From positions 1 through 32,573 of the forward strand of contig CAOKPU010000037.1 in assembly GCA_948470755.1 (NCBI GenBank): DNA of 32,573 nt, in the 5' to 3' direction. The notes beneath the pieces are model-generated. The model was not told where the DNA came from. It ran no database searches and was given only the letters and a program-made list of their open reading frames with translations. Of this stretch, positions 24,417-30,979 are shown in pieces. The translations under genes were made by a program, and so were the position numbers. How positions within the stretch are numbered: position 1 is the first letter of the stretch; each line of letters opens with the position of its first letter. Source of the DNA: an uncultured Lachnospiraceae bacterium. Its GTDB lineage: Bacteria; Bacillota; Clostridia; Lachnospirales; Lachnospiraceae.

Positions 24417-24992
24417 TTAAGGGAGCTGTACAAATGCTATTGCGCCTGCGCCATTCAGGTTCAGCACTACATGATCCGCCCTTACTTCCACAACTTCCAC
24501 ATCAACCCATACGCCGTTTACCAACTGCTTCACAGCTACTTTCGCGCCGTTTGCAAGGCCTTTCAGGTAAAAATTGATAGTGGCTGTATGATAGTTTACT
24601 CCGGGGAAGCTGACTTTCACTACATTCAGCAATGTTCCCCCAAGTGCATTGGCCTGGGCTTTTGCTCCTTCTGCCGTCGCCTTGTCCACTTTTGCCAAGG
24701 ATGCGGTCATATTGGTTGCAACGCCATTGATCATGATCTTGCCGCCCTGCCCTACCGGCATTGCATTCTGCACTCCCGGAGCAGACAAAATAACATTGTT
24801 GTAATATTCTCCTGCAGACATGCCGCGTGCAGCGGCCATCTGGCCGTCAGCCGCATTCGCAAATCCTTCCTCCGCATACGCATTGGACGCTGAAGGAGCC
24901 ACTACCGCAGCCGCTGAAGGGCTGGGGGCAGCAGACACTGTCATAGAAGCAAACAACGTTGCCGCCGACAATAATGCAATAAATTTTTTCAT
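24417..24992 (-). CDS. Small secreted Ala-rich protein of unknown function
   Basis: A 191-residue protein with a standard signal peptide (MKKFIALLSAATLFASMTVSA, cleavage after an A-x-A near residue 21-22). The next 30 residues are Ala/Ser/Pro-rich and look unfolded. From about residue 60 it appears to be a beta-rich domain ending with a string like FYLKGLANGAKVAVKQLVNG and a hydrophobic IAFVQLP. Similar NG-W-V...V.F endings occur in many secreted Lachnospiraceae proteins, from memory. There is no LPXTG anchor and no transmembrane tail. AGGAGG lies 10 nt upstream. It sits between the pseudo-sortase and the sugar transferase, so it may serve polymer export or the cell surface. Confidence 0.7.
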   Translation of the reverse strand: MKKFIALLSAATLFASMTVSAAPSPSAAAVVAPSASNAYAEEGFANAADGQMAAARGMSAGEYYNNVILSAPGVQNAMPVGQGGKIMINGVATNMTASLAKVDKATAEGAKAQANALGGTLLNVVKVSFPGVNYHTATINFYLKGLANGAKVAVKQLVNGVWVDVEVVEVRADHVVLNLNGAGAIAFVQLP

Positions 24993-25167
24993 AGGTTCCG
25001 TACCTCCTTTCCCAATCCTAAGTGTGGTCTATATTAACATCTAAGATGCTAATACCAAAACATGTCCAACCAATGCTCCCTGCGGTCAGTCAACCATCCC
25101 GTTACAGGCAACAGGTTCTTGGCCCTCGCGGCACTCGCCAAACGCCTGCAAGCAGTCACTTGGCCCG

Positions 25168-25962
25168 TTACTCGCAAAAATCAAGAATTACTCTGTCGAT
25201 CTGCCCCGCCGCATCGCCCGTCAGGACACCGAGTACAACAAACTGTTTTTCCTCCGTTTCCCGCACGCTGCCAACCAAAGCAACCAGGAAATGATAGGGG
25301 GTCAAATCATCCCATCCTTCCCTTAACTGCTTCCCCATTTCCCGGGAACCATAAACTTGTTCCAGATATGCCTGGCAGCCGGCATAGGTAGTATAGTCAA
25401 ACCGTCGTAAAATATCGCTGCCTTCATCGTCATAGGCTGCAAAGATCTCATACGTCAGTACGTTATCCGGCAAGTAAATATAAAATTCCTCATGCTCTGC
25501 GAAAAAGTCCGGGTCTTCCAAGCGGTGCAGGCCTGCGAATGGGCCGTTCCCCTCCCCATCTTTGCCATGGATTACCGTATTAAAATCACACATATTCATC
25601 ATGTTGGGCATTTCCGTATAAACCGCGCCCACAGCCCCCTCTTCGCCGTCCGGCGTATGGGTCTTGTAAAAATCATCGGAAACCGGGCTTTGCAGGATCG
25701 GGCAATCCACCTCCGTTCCGGGAACATAGAGCCAGGCGAAAATATCCGGGTTTTCTTTTTGCAATGCATCAAAATCGACTTTTCCATCCTTTGCCGTCTC
25801 ATAAGCAAGGCCTGTCGTCCTCTCCAACTGAACCCCTGATTCTTTTGCCGTCCCCTTTTCTCCCCGGCCGCATCCTATTACTGTCAGCACCGCCGTCAGG
25901 CAGGCTAAAACCAATGCCGCCCGACGCTTTTTCCATTTATTTTTTTGCCGTCTTTTCCTCAT
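25168..25962 (-). CDS. Sortase-B-like lipoprotein lacking catalytic residues
   Basis: About 264 residues from ATG 25962 (AGGA 5 nt upstream); the frame extends to 26016, overlapping the LCP stop. The N-terminus is basic, then hydrophobic with lipobox VIGC, so it is probably a lipoprotein. The remainder follows class B sortases: NPDIFAWLYVPGTEVDCPIL, FNTVIHGK, GPFAGLHRLEDPDFFAEHEE and FVVLGVL. The conserved GH of IYGH is GK, the TLSTC cysteine position reads ALVGS (Ser), and the arginine seven residues before the VHG position is Gln. All three catalytic positions are thus changed while the fold seems kept. It is probably a non-enzymatic partner of the LCP protein encoded just upstream. Confidence 0.75.
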   Translation of the reverse strand: MRKRRQKNKWKKRRAALVLACLTAVLTVIGCGRGEKGTAKESGVQLERTTGLAYETAKDGKVDFDALQKENPDIFAWLYVPGTEVDCPILQSPVSDDFYKTHTPDGEEGAVGAVYTEMPNMMNMCDFNTVIHGKDGEGNGPFAGLHRLEDPDFFAEHEEFYIYLPDNVLTYEIFAAYDDEGSDILRRFDYTTYAGCQAYLEQVYGSREMGKQLREGWDDLTPYHFLVALVGSVRETEEKQFVVLGVLTGDAAGQIDRVILDFCE

Positions 25963-25993
25963 CCGCGTCCTATACCTCTTCTGCCGGTTTTTG

Positions 25994-27118
25994 TCACCGT
26001 AGTTCCACCTGCTCATAAAAAATATCCAATATCATTTCATAAAGCGCATCTTCATCCGGATAAAACTCTTCAAACCGTTCCCCCATCACCGTTTCCCCTT
26101 CCAGCATATAAATGCTCCCTCCTCCGCCGAACTGGTAATCCCGTACGGAAGGGGCGAGATACGCCACCTCATCCAATGTAATATCCGTCACCATCATGGG
26201 GGCAATCGCCCGGTAAAGGTTAAATACCACCCCAATATCATTTTTAGCTGCATTTTTTGCCGTTCCGATAAAAGCATTTAAATATTGCTTCTGCCGTTCA
26301 AGCCTCATATCCGCCGATCCGAAGATATCTGCGTCCCGATATTTTACATACCAGAAAGCAGTTTCTCCCATTAAATGCACCTCGGCATCCTTTACCAACG
26401 CCTTATCCTTATGGCTCAAATCTTCCAATACCTTCACATCCACCCCGCCTACCGCGTCATTAATGGCTGGGATGGCGCTCATATTGATCGCAGCATAGCC
26501 ATGGATCGGCAGATTATAAAAAAGCCGTGCCACTGCCTTGCACTGATATTCACAGCTTTCCTCCATCCCGTTCCCAAATCCATGCTGTACGGCAATCTGG
26601 GCTTTTCTTGTGCCGGCAAAATCCCCCTCTTTATCATAAATATCCACATCCGTCATCGTATTACGGTTAATACCGATCACTTTCACTTCTTTCGCCTTAG
26701 GATCCAAAACCGTAAGAAACAAGGCGTCGGCCTGGCCGCCGTCCGTCCCTTCCGCAACTTCCTTTGCTTCGGCCCCTTTATCAATCCCCATAATGAGAAA
26801 GGTGATAATCTCATCATTATACGCATAGATTTTATCCTGGTATTTTATCCACCCCTCCTGCCACCTGCCCTCTTCTTCCTTCGTCAATCCCTCATTTCCC
26901 ATAAAAGACGTTAAGTCAGGCAGAGCGGTTTCCGCCTTATTCCGCAGGCTGCTTCTCCCCGCTGCCCTAATCGCCGCAAAACAAACAAAAAGAATGGCAA
27001 TGCATAAAACAATCCCTGACAAAACACTTATAATGATTCTTTTTTTCTTCTTTTCATTTTTCATTTTTTTCTTTTTTGCTTCCCGCTTTTCCATAACCGC
27101 CTTATCCTGTCCATCCAT
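25994..27118 (-). CDS. LytR-CpsA-Psr (LCP) family protein
   Basis: A 374-residue membrane-anchored protein: a Lys-rich N-terminus, one helix (about 27-50), then an extracellular LCP domain with ITFLIMGIDKG, ADALFLTVLDPKAKEVKVIG, INRNTMTDV, the QIAVQHGFGNG loop and INDAVGGVDV. LCP enzymes transfer undecaprenyl-linked polymers to peptidoglycan or proteins. The Arg in INRNT takes the place of the usual S-I-x-R-D-T arginine. It heads the exopolysaccharide locus, which fits attachment of its product. The ribosome site is weak at the first ATG; an ATG at residue 9 is possible. Confidence 0.82.
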   Translation of the reverse strand: MDGQDKAVMEKREAKKKKMKNEKKKKRIIISVLSGIVLCIAILFVCFAAIRAAGRSSLRNKAETALPDLTSFMGNEGLTKEEEGRWQEGWIKYQDKIYAYNDEIITFLIMGIDKGAEAKEVAEGTDGGQADALFLTVLDPKAKEVKVIGINRNTMTDVDIYDKEGDFAGTRKAQIAVQHGFGNGMEESCEYQCKAVARLFYNLPIHGYAAINMSAIPAINDAVGGVDVKVLEDLSHKDKALVKDAEVHLMGETAFWYVKYRDADIFGSADMRLERQKQYLNAFIGTAKNAAKNDIGVVFNLYRAIAPMMVTDITLDEVAYLAPSVRDYQFGGGGSIYMLEGETVMGERFEEFYPDEDALYEMILDIFYEQVELR

Positions 27119-27164
27119 TGTTTATTCCCGCGGGCAATGAGGAAAATAGCCGTGCATGCATGGA

Positions 27165-27193
27165 TATTTGACGAATGCCGCGAGGGTCAAATA
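27165..27193. promoter_or_regulatory. Dyad upstream of the LCP gene
   Basis: TATTTGAC (27165-27172) and GTCAAATA (27186-27193) form an inverted repeat with a 13-bp centre, about 50 bp upstream of the LCP start. GG and CC extend the arms with one mismatch. The centre-to-centre distance of two helical turns suits a dimeric regulator. No regulator gene for this locus is in the window. Confidence 0.35.
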
Positions 27194-27210
27194 CCCCGTT
27201 ATCCGCTTTT

Positions 27211-27889
27211 CGTAAAATATATAGATTTATGAAAAATCATATTCCGAAAGGGAAGCAACGCAGGATATCCCCTTGAAAGATCCCTCCCTGTATTCGTTTC
27301 ACCCTCTTAAAGCCTATAAAACAGATGCATTTATGTTTTAGCCCATTTCTTATCCTGCAAAGCGGCGCTTCCCGGAAATTTTAGCTGACGGCAATTCTGA
27401 CGGCTATACGTTCAAATGGCAGATGTAATGGAAGCTCCTTTATTGACCGCTATTCCTACCGCACGAATGGACAGACATAACACGGCAAGGCAGTCCCGAT
27501 ATGGCTATGCCCAAAGATCCTGCATAAGCTTCTCCCGTCTGATTCCGGACGCTTATTTTGACGGCTATAAAACAAGCCTGTTCTTTGATGGCATTCCATC
27601 GTATGCCAGAAATGAAAATAACAGTTGCTTTTTTCATTGCCTTATGGTATTTTGTAATAAGATGTTTTTCTGGAAAGTAAAAACAGGCTGGCAACCACGG
27701 TTTTTATTTCCGTAGACAGCGAGCCAGACGGCTGGTTGCATTTAACAACTGCCGTAAGATTGGCCTACTCTTTAGAGAAGAGGAAATGACGCCCCGTCAA
27801 GGGACATACCTCATTGCTTGCAATGAAACAATTGACTTTATCTCCGACACAGAATTTTTTCGTTTTTTCATAAATCTATATATTTTACG
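27211..27889. mobile_element. 679-bp segment bounded by perfect 26-bp inverted repeats
   Basis: The 26 bases at 27211-27236 (starting CGTAAAATATATAG) are the exact reverse complement of 27864-27889. The enclosed 627 bp hold no gene I can name. Plus-strand frames give LIPDAYFDGYKTSLFFDGIP and, further on, VFISVDSEPDGWLHLTTAVR, interrupted by stops, which could be transposase debris. No clear target duplication is seen. It may be a MITE or decayed insertion sequence, or an invertible segment. It starts 93 bp upstream of the LCP gene. Confidence 0.6.
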
Positions 27890-27912
27890 TAAAAAACCGG
27901 CCCTTTGAAGCA

Positions 27913-27955
27913 AACCCCTTTTGTTAGACAAAACGAAAGTCTAACGAAAGGGGTT
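27913..27955. terminator. Long hairpin ahead of the ToxN-like fragment
   Basis: AACCCCTTTTGTTAGAC (27913-27929) pairs with GTCTAACGAAAGGGGTT (27939-27955): 17 pairs with one G-T wobble and a 9-nt loop. Its position just before a ToxN-like remnant is that of the terminator between antitoxin repeats and toxin in type III systems, though no repeats remain and no U-tract follows. Confidence 0.5.
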
Positions 27956-28021
27956 ATTTCATGTCCAGAAAAATGTTTTTCCTGCGAGGGAAAATGGCCG
28001 AAACCATACAAGGAAACATCT

Positions 28022-28200
28022 GGGAAGTTAGAATTGAAAGGGACTTTAAAACTGAGCAATATGATTCCTGTTCCTGCATCGGAATTAACCCTGTATGATA
28101 TGGGACATAAATCCGACTCATTCTACAAGCCCCTATTACATAAGAAGATGCTTTTTATCTGTAAAAATAAGATCATCCAGCATACAAAAGGAGGTCACTT
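28022..28200 (+). pseudogene. ToxN/AbiQ-like toxin, C-terminal fragment
   Basis: In the plus frame the sequence reads LKLSNMIPVPASELTLYDMG, then HKSDSFYKPLLHKKMLFICK and NKIIQHTKGG. This matches the second half of ToxN/AbiQ type III toxins, where a ...N.NNMIPV...E....D......YK.LL..Q..FI..N...I pattern is conserved. The N-terminal half is not recognisable in the 60 codons before it, and after residue KGG the frame runs into an IS3 remnant. The frame itself is open from 27905 to 28360 but only this part looks homologous. I infer a dead RNA-guanylate-specific RNase of an abortive-infection module, cut by IS insertion. Confidence 0.5.
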
Positions 28201-28213
28201 AATGAAAAGAATA

Positions 28214-28933
28214 CTACGGATCGGAATGGATGTCGTCTTCTGTATCATAACGGTCATGGAGAAGCTCTTCCTTCATCCGTGCCCACATACTCTCGCACCG
28301 GGCATTGCCATGGCATCGCCCTCCAGCGCTGTTCATGCTCTGGCGGATGCCGCATTTTAAAACTGCTTTACGATAGGTTCCGCTGGCGTACTGCGTTCCC
28401 CTGTCAGAGTGGATGACCGCTCCCCTGAGCGCCGGATAGGAACAGACAGCATTATCTAAAGTCTGTCTGCACAATGACGCTTTCATATTTATGTCCATTG
28501 CCAGTCCAAGGACAGCAGCATCAAGGCAGTCAAATATGGCTGATGCATAGAGCTTTCCGTCTTTTGCCTTGATTTCAGTTATATCAGCGACACATTTTTT
28601 CAACGGCTCTGCGGATGTGAAGTCCCTCTTCAGCAGATCATCGGATTTGCGTGCTTCTCGGTCGGCTTTTGTAATCCCATTCGGCTAGAATCCCTGCCGT
28701 GTTACTTTTAGCATCCGGCAATAGAAAGAAAGTCTTCCTTTGATTGCGCCGTCTCCGGTTTTTATGGCAGTGAACATCATTCTGCGCCTTTTGCATACTT
28801 CCGACGGCTGGCGGCGAAAAAAGCACTTGCTTCCTCCCTAATTCAGCAGCCGCTTTTGCGCCTCCAAGTTCTTTTGCCAGTTTTACGGCTTGAATTTTGT
28901 ATTCCGTGTCATATTTCCTTTGTTTTTTTCCAT
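28214..28933 (-). pseudogene. IS3-family element remnant (orfA/orfB, internally deleted)
   Basis: From ATG 28933 (GGAGG upstream) a shifted frame gives KYDTEYKIQAVKLAKELGGA, the orfA N-terminus. It breaks after KAAAELG and jumps to GRLSFYCRMLKVTRQGF, the orfB N-terminus, which ends at a stop codon. It resumes as DLLKRDFTSAEPLKKCVADI, IHSDRGTQY (second catalytic Asp) and SMNSAGGRCHGNARCESMWA (catalytic Glu region), and stops at 28214 after ELLHDRYDTEDD. Several hundred bases of orfA and orfB and the final C-terminus are missing, so the element cannot move by itself. It separates the ToxN-like fragment from the intact type III system. Confidence 0.8.
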
Positions 28934-29114
28934 CGTAGTTGCCTCCTTATTTCTCTTTGATTATATATCAAATCCTTGAGATTGGAGTGCCAACTAAAAT
29001 GATACAACATCAATCAACACTTTGACATTTTGTTTTCCACCCCGGTACGTGAATACAACAGATATATACTTTTTGTAAAATACTGCTGCCGTATCAAATG
29101 TAAACTATCCCACC

Positions 29115-29154
29115 CAAAAATGCCATCACTTATATTTCTACAAGCAATGGCATT
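29115..29154 (-). terminator. Terminator of the CptN-like toxin gene
   Basis: AATGCCAT (29119-29126) and ATGGCATT (29147-29154) pair, with an additional inner CTT/AAG; the minus strand continues with TTTTTGGG. The stem overlaps the toxin stop codon (29155-29153). Confidence 0.6.
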
Positions 29155-29644
29155 ACTGGCATCCTATATTTTCTAATTCCTGTTCCATAATAGTTTTGAT
29201 TTTTACAATATCTGTGTATAACAAATTAATTCCACGGTTATGCAGTGCAAGCACTTCCCTCAAATTCTCTGTAAGAACCCTGTTCAACTCATCATGTACT
29301 GTTACAGGTTTATTTTCAACCGTATGTATATGATCAAAAAATCTTACAATAACAGGAAAAGCATTCTGAATCAAAAATGCATTTTCTTTCCCTGCAAACC
29401 TGCCTATAATGATTGTGTTGCATTTTCCGTATTTTCTCTTCTTCTGTTCTATAATGGCTTTATACTTTTCCACTTGTGAACTTATAGGGATCATCCAATA
29501 AATCTCTTGATTTTTCTTATCCTGTATTGCATAAAAATGTGGACGGTAATTTCCATTTTCTTTATTACTCATCAAGTATTTATCCTGTACCATATCAAAA
29601 AATTCGCCTTTGATATGATAAGAATATCCCTGTTGTATTTCCAT
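29153..29644 (-). CDS. cptN: Type III toxin-antitoxin toxin, CptN-like RNase
   Basis: A 163-residue protein. The N-terminus MEIQQGYSYHIKGEFFDMV, then NYRPHFYAIQDKK, IYWMIPISSQVEKYKAI, GKCNTIIIGRF and FLIQNAFPVIVRFFDHIHT match the CptIN family of type III toxins, small endoribonucleases held inactive by binding a repeated RNA. Family recognition is by motif memory, but the genetic layout supports it independently: directly upstream are a promoter, two 49-nt repeats plus a partial third, and a hairpin terminator that limits toxin expression. AAGGAG lies 13 nt before the ATG, a rather long spacing that suits low translation. It probably gives phage defence or plasmid-like maintenance. It is flanked by two IS3 remnants, suggesting arrival by transfer. 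Confidence 0.8.
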   Translation of the reverse strand: MEIQQGYSYHIKGEFFDMVQDKYLMSNKENGNYRPHFYAIQDKKNQEIYWMIPISSQVEKYKAIIEQKKRKYGKCNTIIIGRFAGKENAFLIQNAFPVIVRFFDHIHTVENKPVTVHDELNRVLTENLREVLALHNRGINLLYTDIVKIKTIMEQELENIGCQ

Positions 29645-29686
29645 ATACTGTTATTTTCTCCTTCGGGTAAGCCATTCTTATGTAAA

Positions 29687-29714
29687 TTCCCCACCGACAC
29701 AAGCCGATGGGGAA
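29687..29714 (-). terminator. Terminator between antitoxin repeats and toxin
   Basis: On the minus strand TTCCCCATCG pairs with CGGTGGGGAA (10 pairs, one wobble) around an 8-nt loop, followed by TTTACAT. It falls in the third, incomplete repeat. Leaky termination here is the usual way type III loci make much antitoxin RNA and little toxin mRNA. Confidence 0.65.
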
Positions 29715-29822
29715 CATTTACGCACTATACCATTTATATCCCACCTGTATAGCAAGTGGCATCATTTACGAACTGAATCACTTATACCCCGCACCATCAG
29801 CAAGCGGCAAACATTTACTTCT
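29687..29822 (-). ncRNA. cptI: Type III antitoxin RNA (CptI-like) with 49-nt repeats
   Basis: Two full repeats, 29819-29771 and 29770-29722, align without gaps at 33 of 49 bases, each starting GTAAATG; a third partial repeat starts at 29721 with GTAAATGTT and merges into the terminator. In repeat 1 CCGC (positions 12-15) can pair with GCGG (27-30); in repeat 2 the same positions are CCAC and GTGG, a compensatory change that supports a real RNA stem. The predicted transcript starts just before repeat 1. By analogy with CptI, each unit would be cut out by the toxin, fold as a pseudoknot and inhibit it. Boundaries are approximate. Confidence 0.75.
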
Positions 29823-29828
29823 AACCAT

Positions 29829-29857
29829 AGTATATACAGATTATGCGAAATAATCAA
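29829..29857 (-). promoter_or_regulatory. Promoter of the type III toxin-antitoxin locus
   Basis: Minus strand TTGATT (29857-29852), 17-bp spacer, TATACT (29834-29829). Transcription would begin about 29822, three bases before the first repeat. This is the best promoter match in the right part of the window. Confidence 0.65.
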
Positions 29858-29880
29858 CCTATTTTTCAAATTTTTATTTT

Positions 29881-30168
29881 GATGCTTATGCCGCCATCCC
29901 TTCCCTGGAAGCGGATTTTGTCCTGGAAACTATGGGCATCCTCATCGAAAACCAGGGAACGGGGCTGAAAACAAAAATGCCGCTCCACAGCGGTCAAGGA
30001 TGCCATTATACGAGTTACAGCTATATAGATATTTTGAAAAACAGAAACATGCGGCAGTCCATGCCCAGAAAAGGGGACTGCTGGGACAATGCCCCGCAGG
30101 AAAGCTTTTTCGACCATATGAAGGACGAGATTGATGTCTCAGGATATAAAACATTTGAAAAATCAAAC
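29881..30168 (+). pseudogene. Second IS3-family transposase remnant
   Basis: The plus strand encodes SLEADFVLETMGILIENQGT, then PLHSGQGCHYTSYSYIDILK, RQSMPRKGDCWDNAPQESFF and HMKDEIDVSGYKTFEK, the C-terminal DDE part of an IS3-family orfB different from the one at 28.2-28.9 kb. The usual HSDQG is HSGQG, so the second catalytic Asp is lost. Both ends are cut: nothing is left before about 29881, and after KTFEK the frame enters the 3' end of the metallopeptidase gene. It begins about 25 bp upstream of the toxin-antitoxin promoter. Confidence 0.78.
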
Positions 30169-30202
30169 TGTAAAAGTCCGTATTTCGCAAACCCTGCCTT
30201 TA

Positions 30203-30916
30203 CTATGAATGCTGTTCATTCAGCCTTTTTTTCACTTCCTTCCATTCAGGCATATACCGATCCATTATAGCCGTAAAATCCGCTCCGTGATTCTTCACCC
30301 TGGTATGGGCAAGTTCATGCAAAATGACATACTCCAGACATTCCGGATCTTTCTCCGCCAACTGTACATTAAACCATAATCTTTTTTTCACAGTATTGCA
30401 CGTCCCCCAGCGGGTGGTCATATATTTTGTCCGCCATGAACTACAATAAAGCCCTGTCAAGGCTTCCCATCGGGGAAGAAGCCGCGCAATCCTGTCCTTT
30501 AGCATCGCGCGGTACTGCTCGCGCATATAAGACTCCCTTTGCTCTGCCGTACTGCTGCCGCGCATGGACAGGATTGCACGGTTCCCGGATAAAACCAAAG
30601 AGTTTTTTCTACTGTTTTCCTGAAGGATTAATAAATAGTTTTCGCCCCAGACAGATATGACTTCACCGGAAATATACTGCCGCCCCTCCTTTTGCGGCCT
30701 CCCCTCAAACGTCTTTCTTTTCTTTATGATCCAATCCAGTTTTTCCCTGGCAAATTCCTCCACCATTTTATCATGCATGGATAACGGGGCGGAAATCACC
30801 ACTTTGCCATCCGGAGGTTTCACCGACAGATACATATTTTTAATTTTTTTCTTCCGTATTTCTATCGCAATCCCGGAAAGATTGATCTCCACGTTCCTCT
30901 CGGTTCCCGCTTTCAT
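30203..30916 (-). CDS. YgjP-like metallopeptidase-domain protein
   Basis: A 237-residue soluble protein of the YgjP/DUF45 (M48-related) family. The zinc motif is in ILHELAHTRVKNHGADFTAI (HELAH with a third ligand His ten residues on) near residue 190-210, preceded by the family string TTRWGTCN and LWFNVQLA. The N-terminal half (IRKKKIKNMYLSVKPPDGKV) is the usual beta-rich lead. Such proteins are often near restriction or defence genes but their substrates are unknown. It follows the serpin gene by 63 bp in the same direction and may be co-transcribed. Its stop lies beside the IS3 remnant. Confidence 0.82.
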   Translation of the reverse strand: MKAGTERNVEINLSGIAIEIRKKKIKNMYLSVKPPDGKVVISAPLSMHDKMVEEFAREKLDWIIKKRKTFEGRPQKEGRQYISGEVISVWGENYLLILQENSRKNSLVLSGNRAILSMRGSSTAEQRESYMREQYRAMLKDRIARLLPRWEALTGLYCSSWRTKYMTTRWGTCNTVKKRLWFNVQLAEKDPECLEYVILHELAHTRVKNHGADFTAIMDRYMPEWKEVKKRLNEQHS

Positions 30917-30979
30917 GTTTTTTCTCTTCTTTCACCATCATTGTCCCTATGGACGCCAACATCCACATTCCGGAATTCT

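Noticed and set aside
27961..28098. 45-codon plus-strand frame (MSRKMFFLRGK...) with AAAGGGG upstream
   Set aside because: It overlaps, in another frame, the stretch with ToxN similarity and has no recognisable family, so the ToxN reading is preferred.
27905..28360. The whole 151-codon frame as one protein
   Set aside because: Only the middle part resembles ToxN; the start reads through a hairpin and the end is antisense to an IS3 transposase remnant.
29687..29819. Short repeat array as a possible CRISPR
   Set aside because: The units are contiguous 49-nt repeats without spacers, diverged from each other, and lead into a toxin gene; this fits a type III antitoxin.
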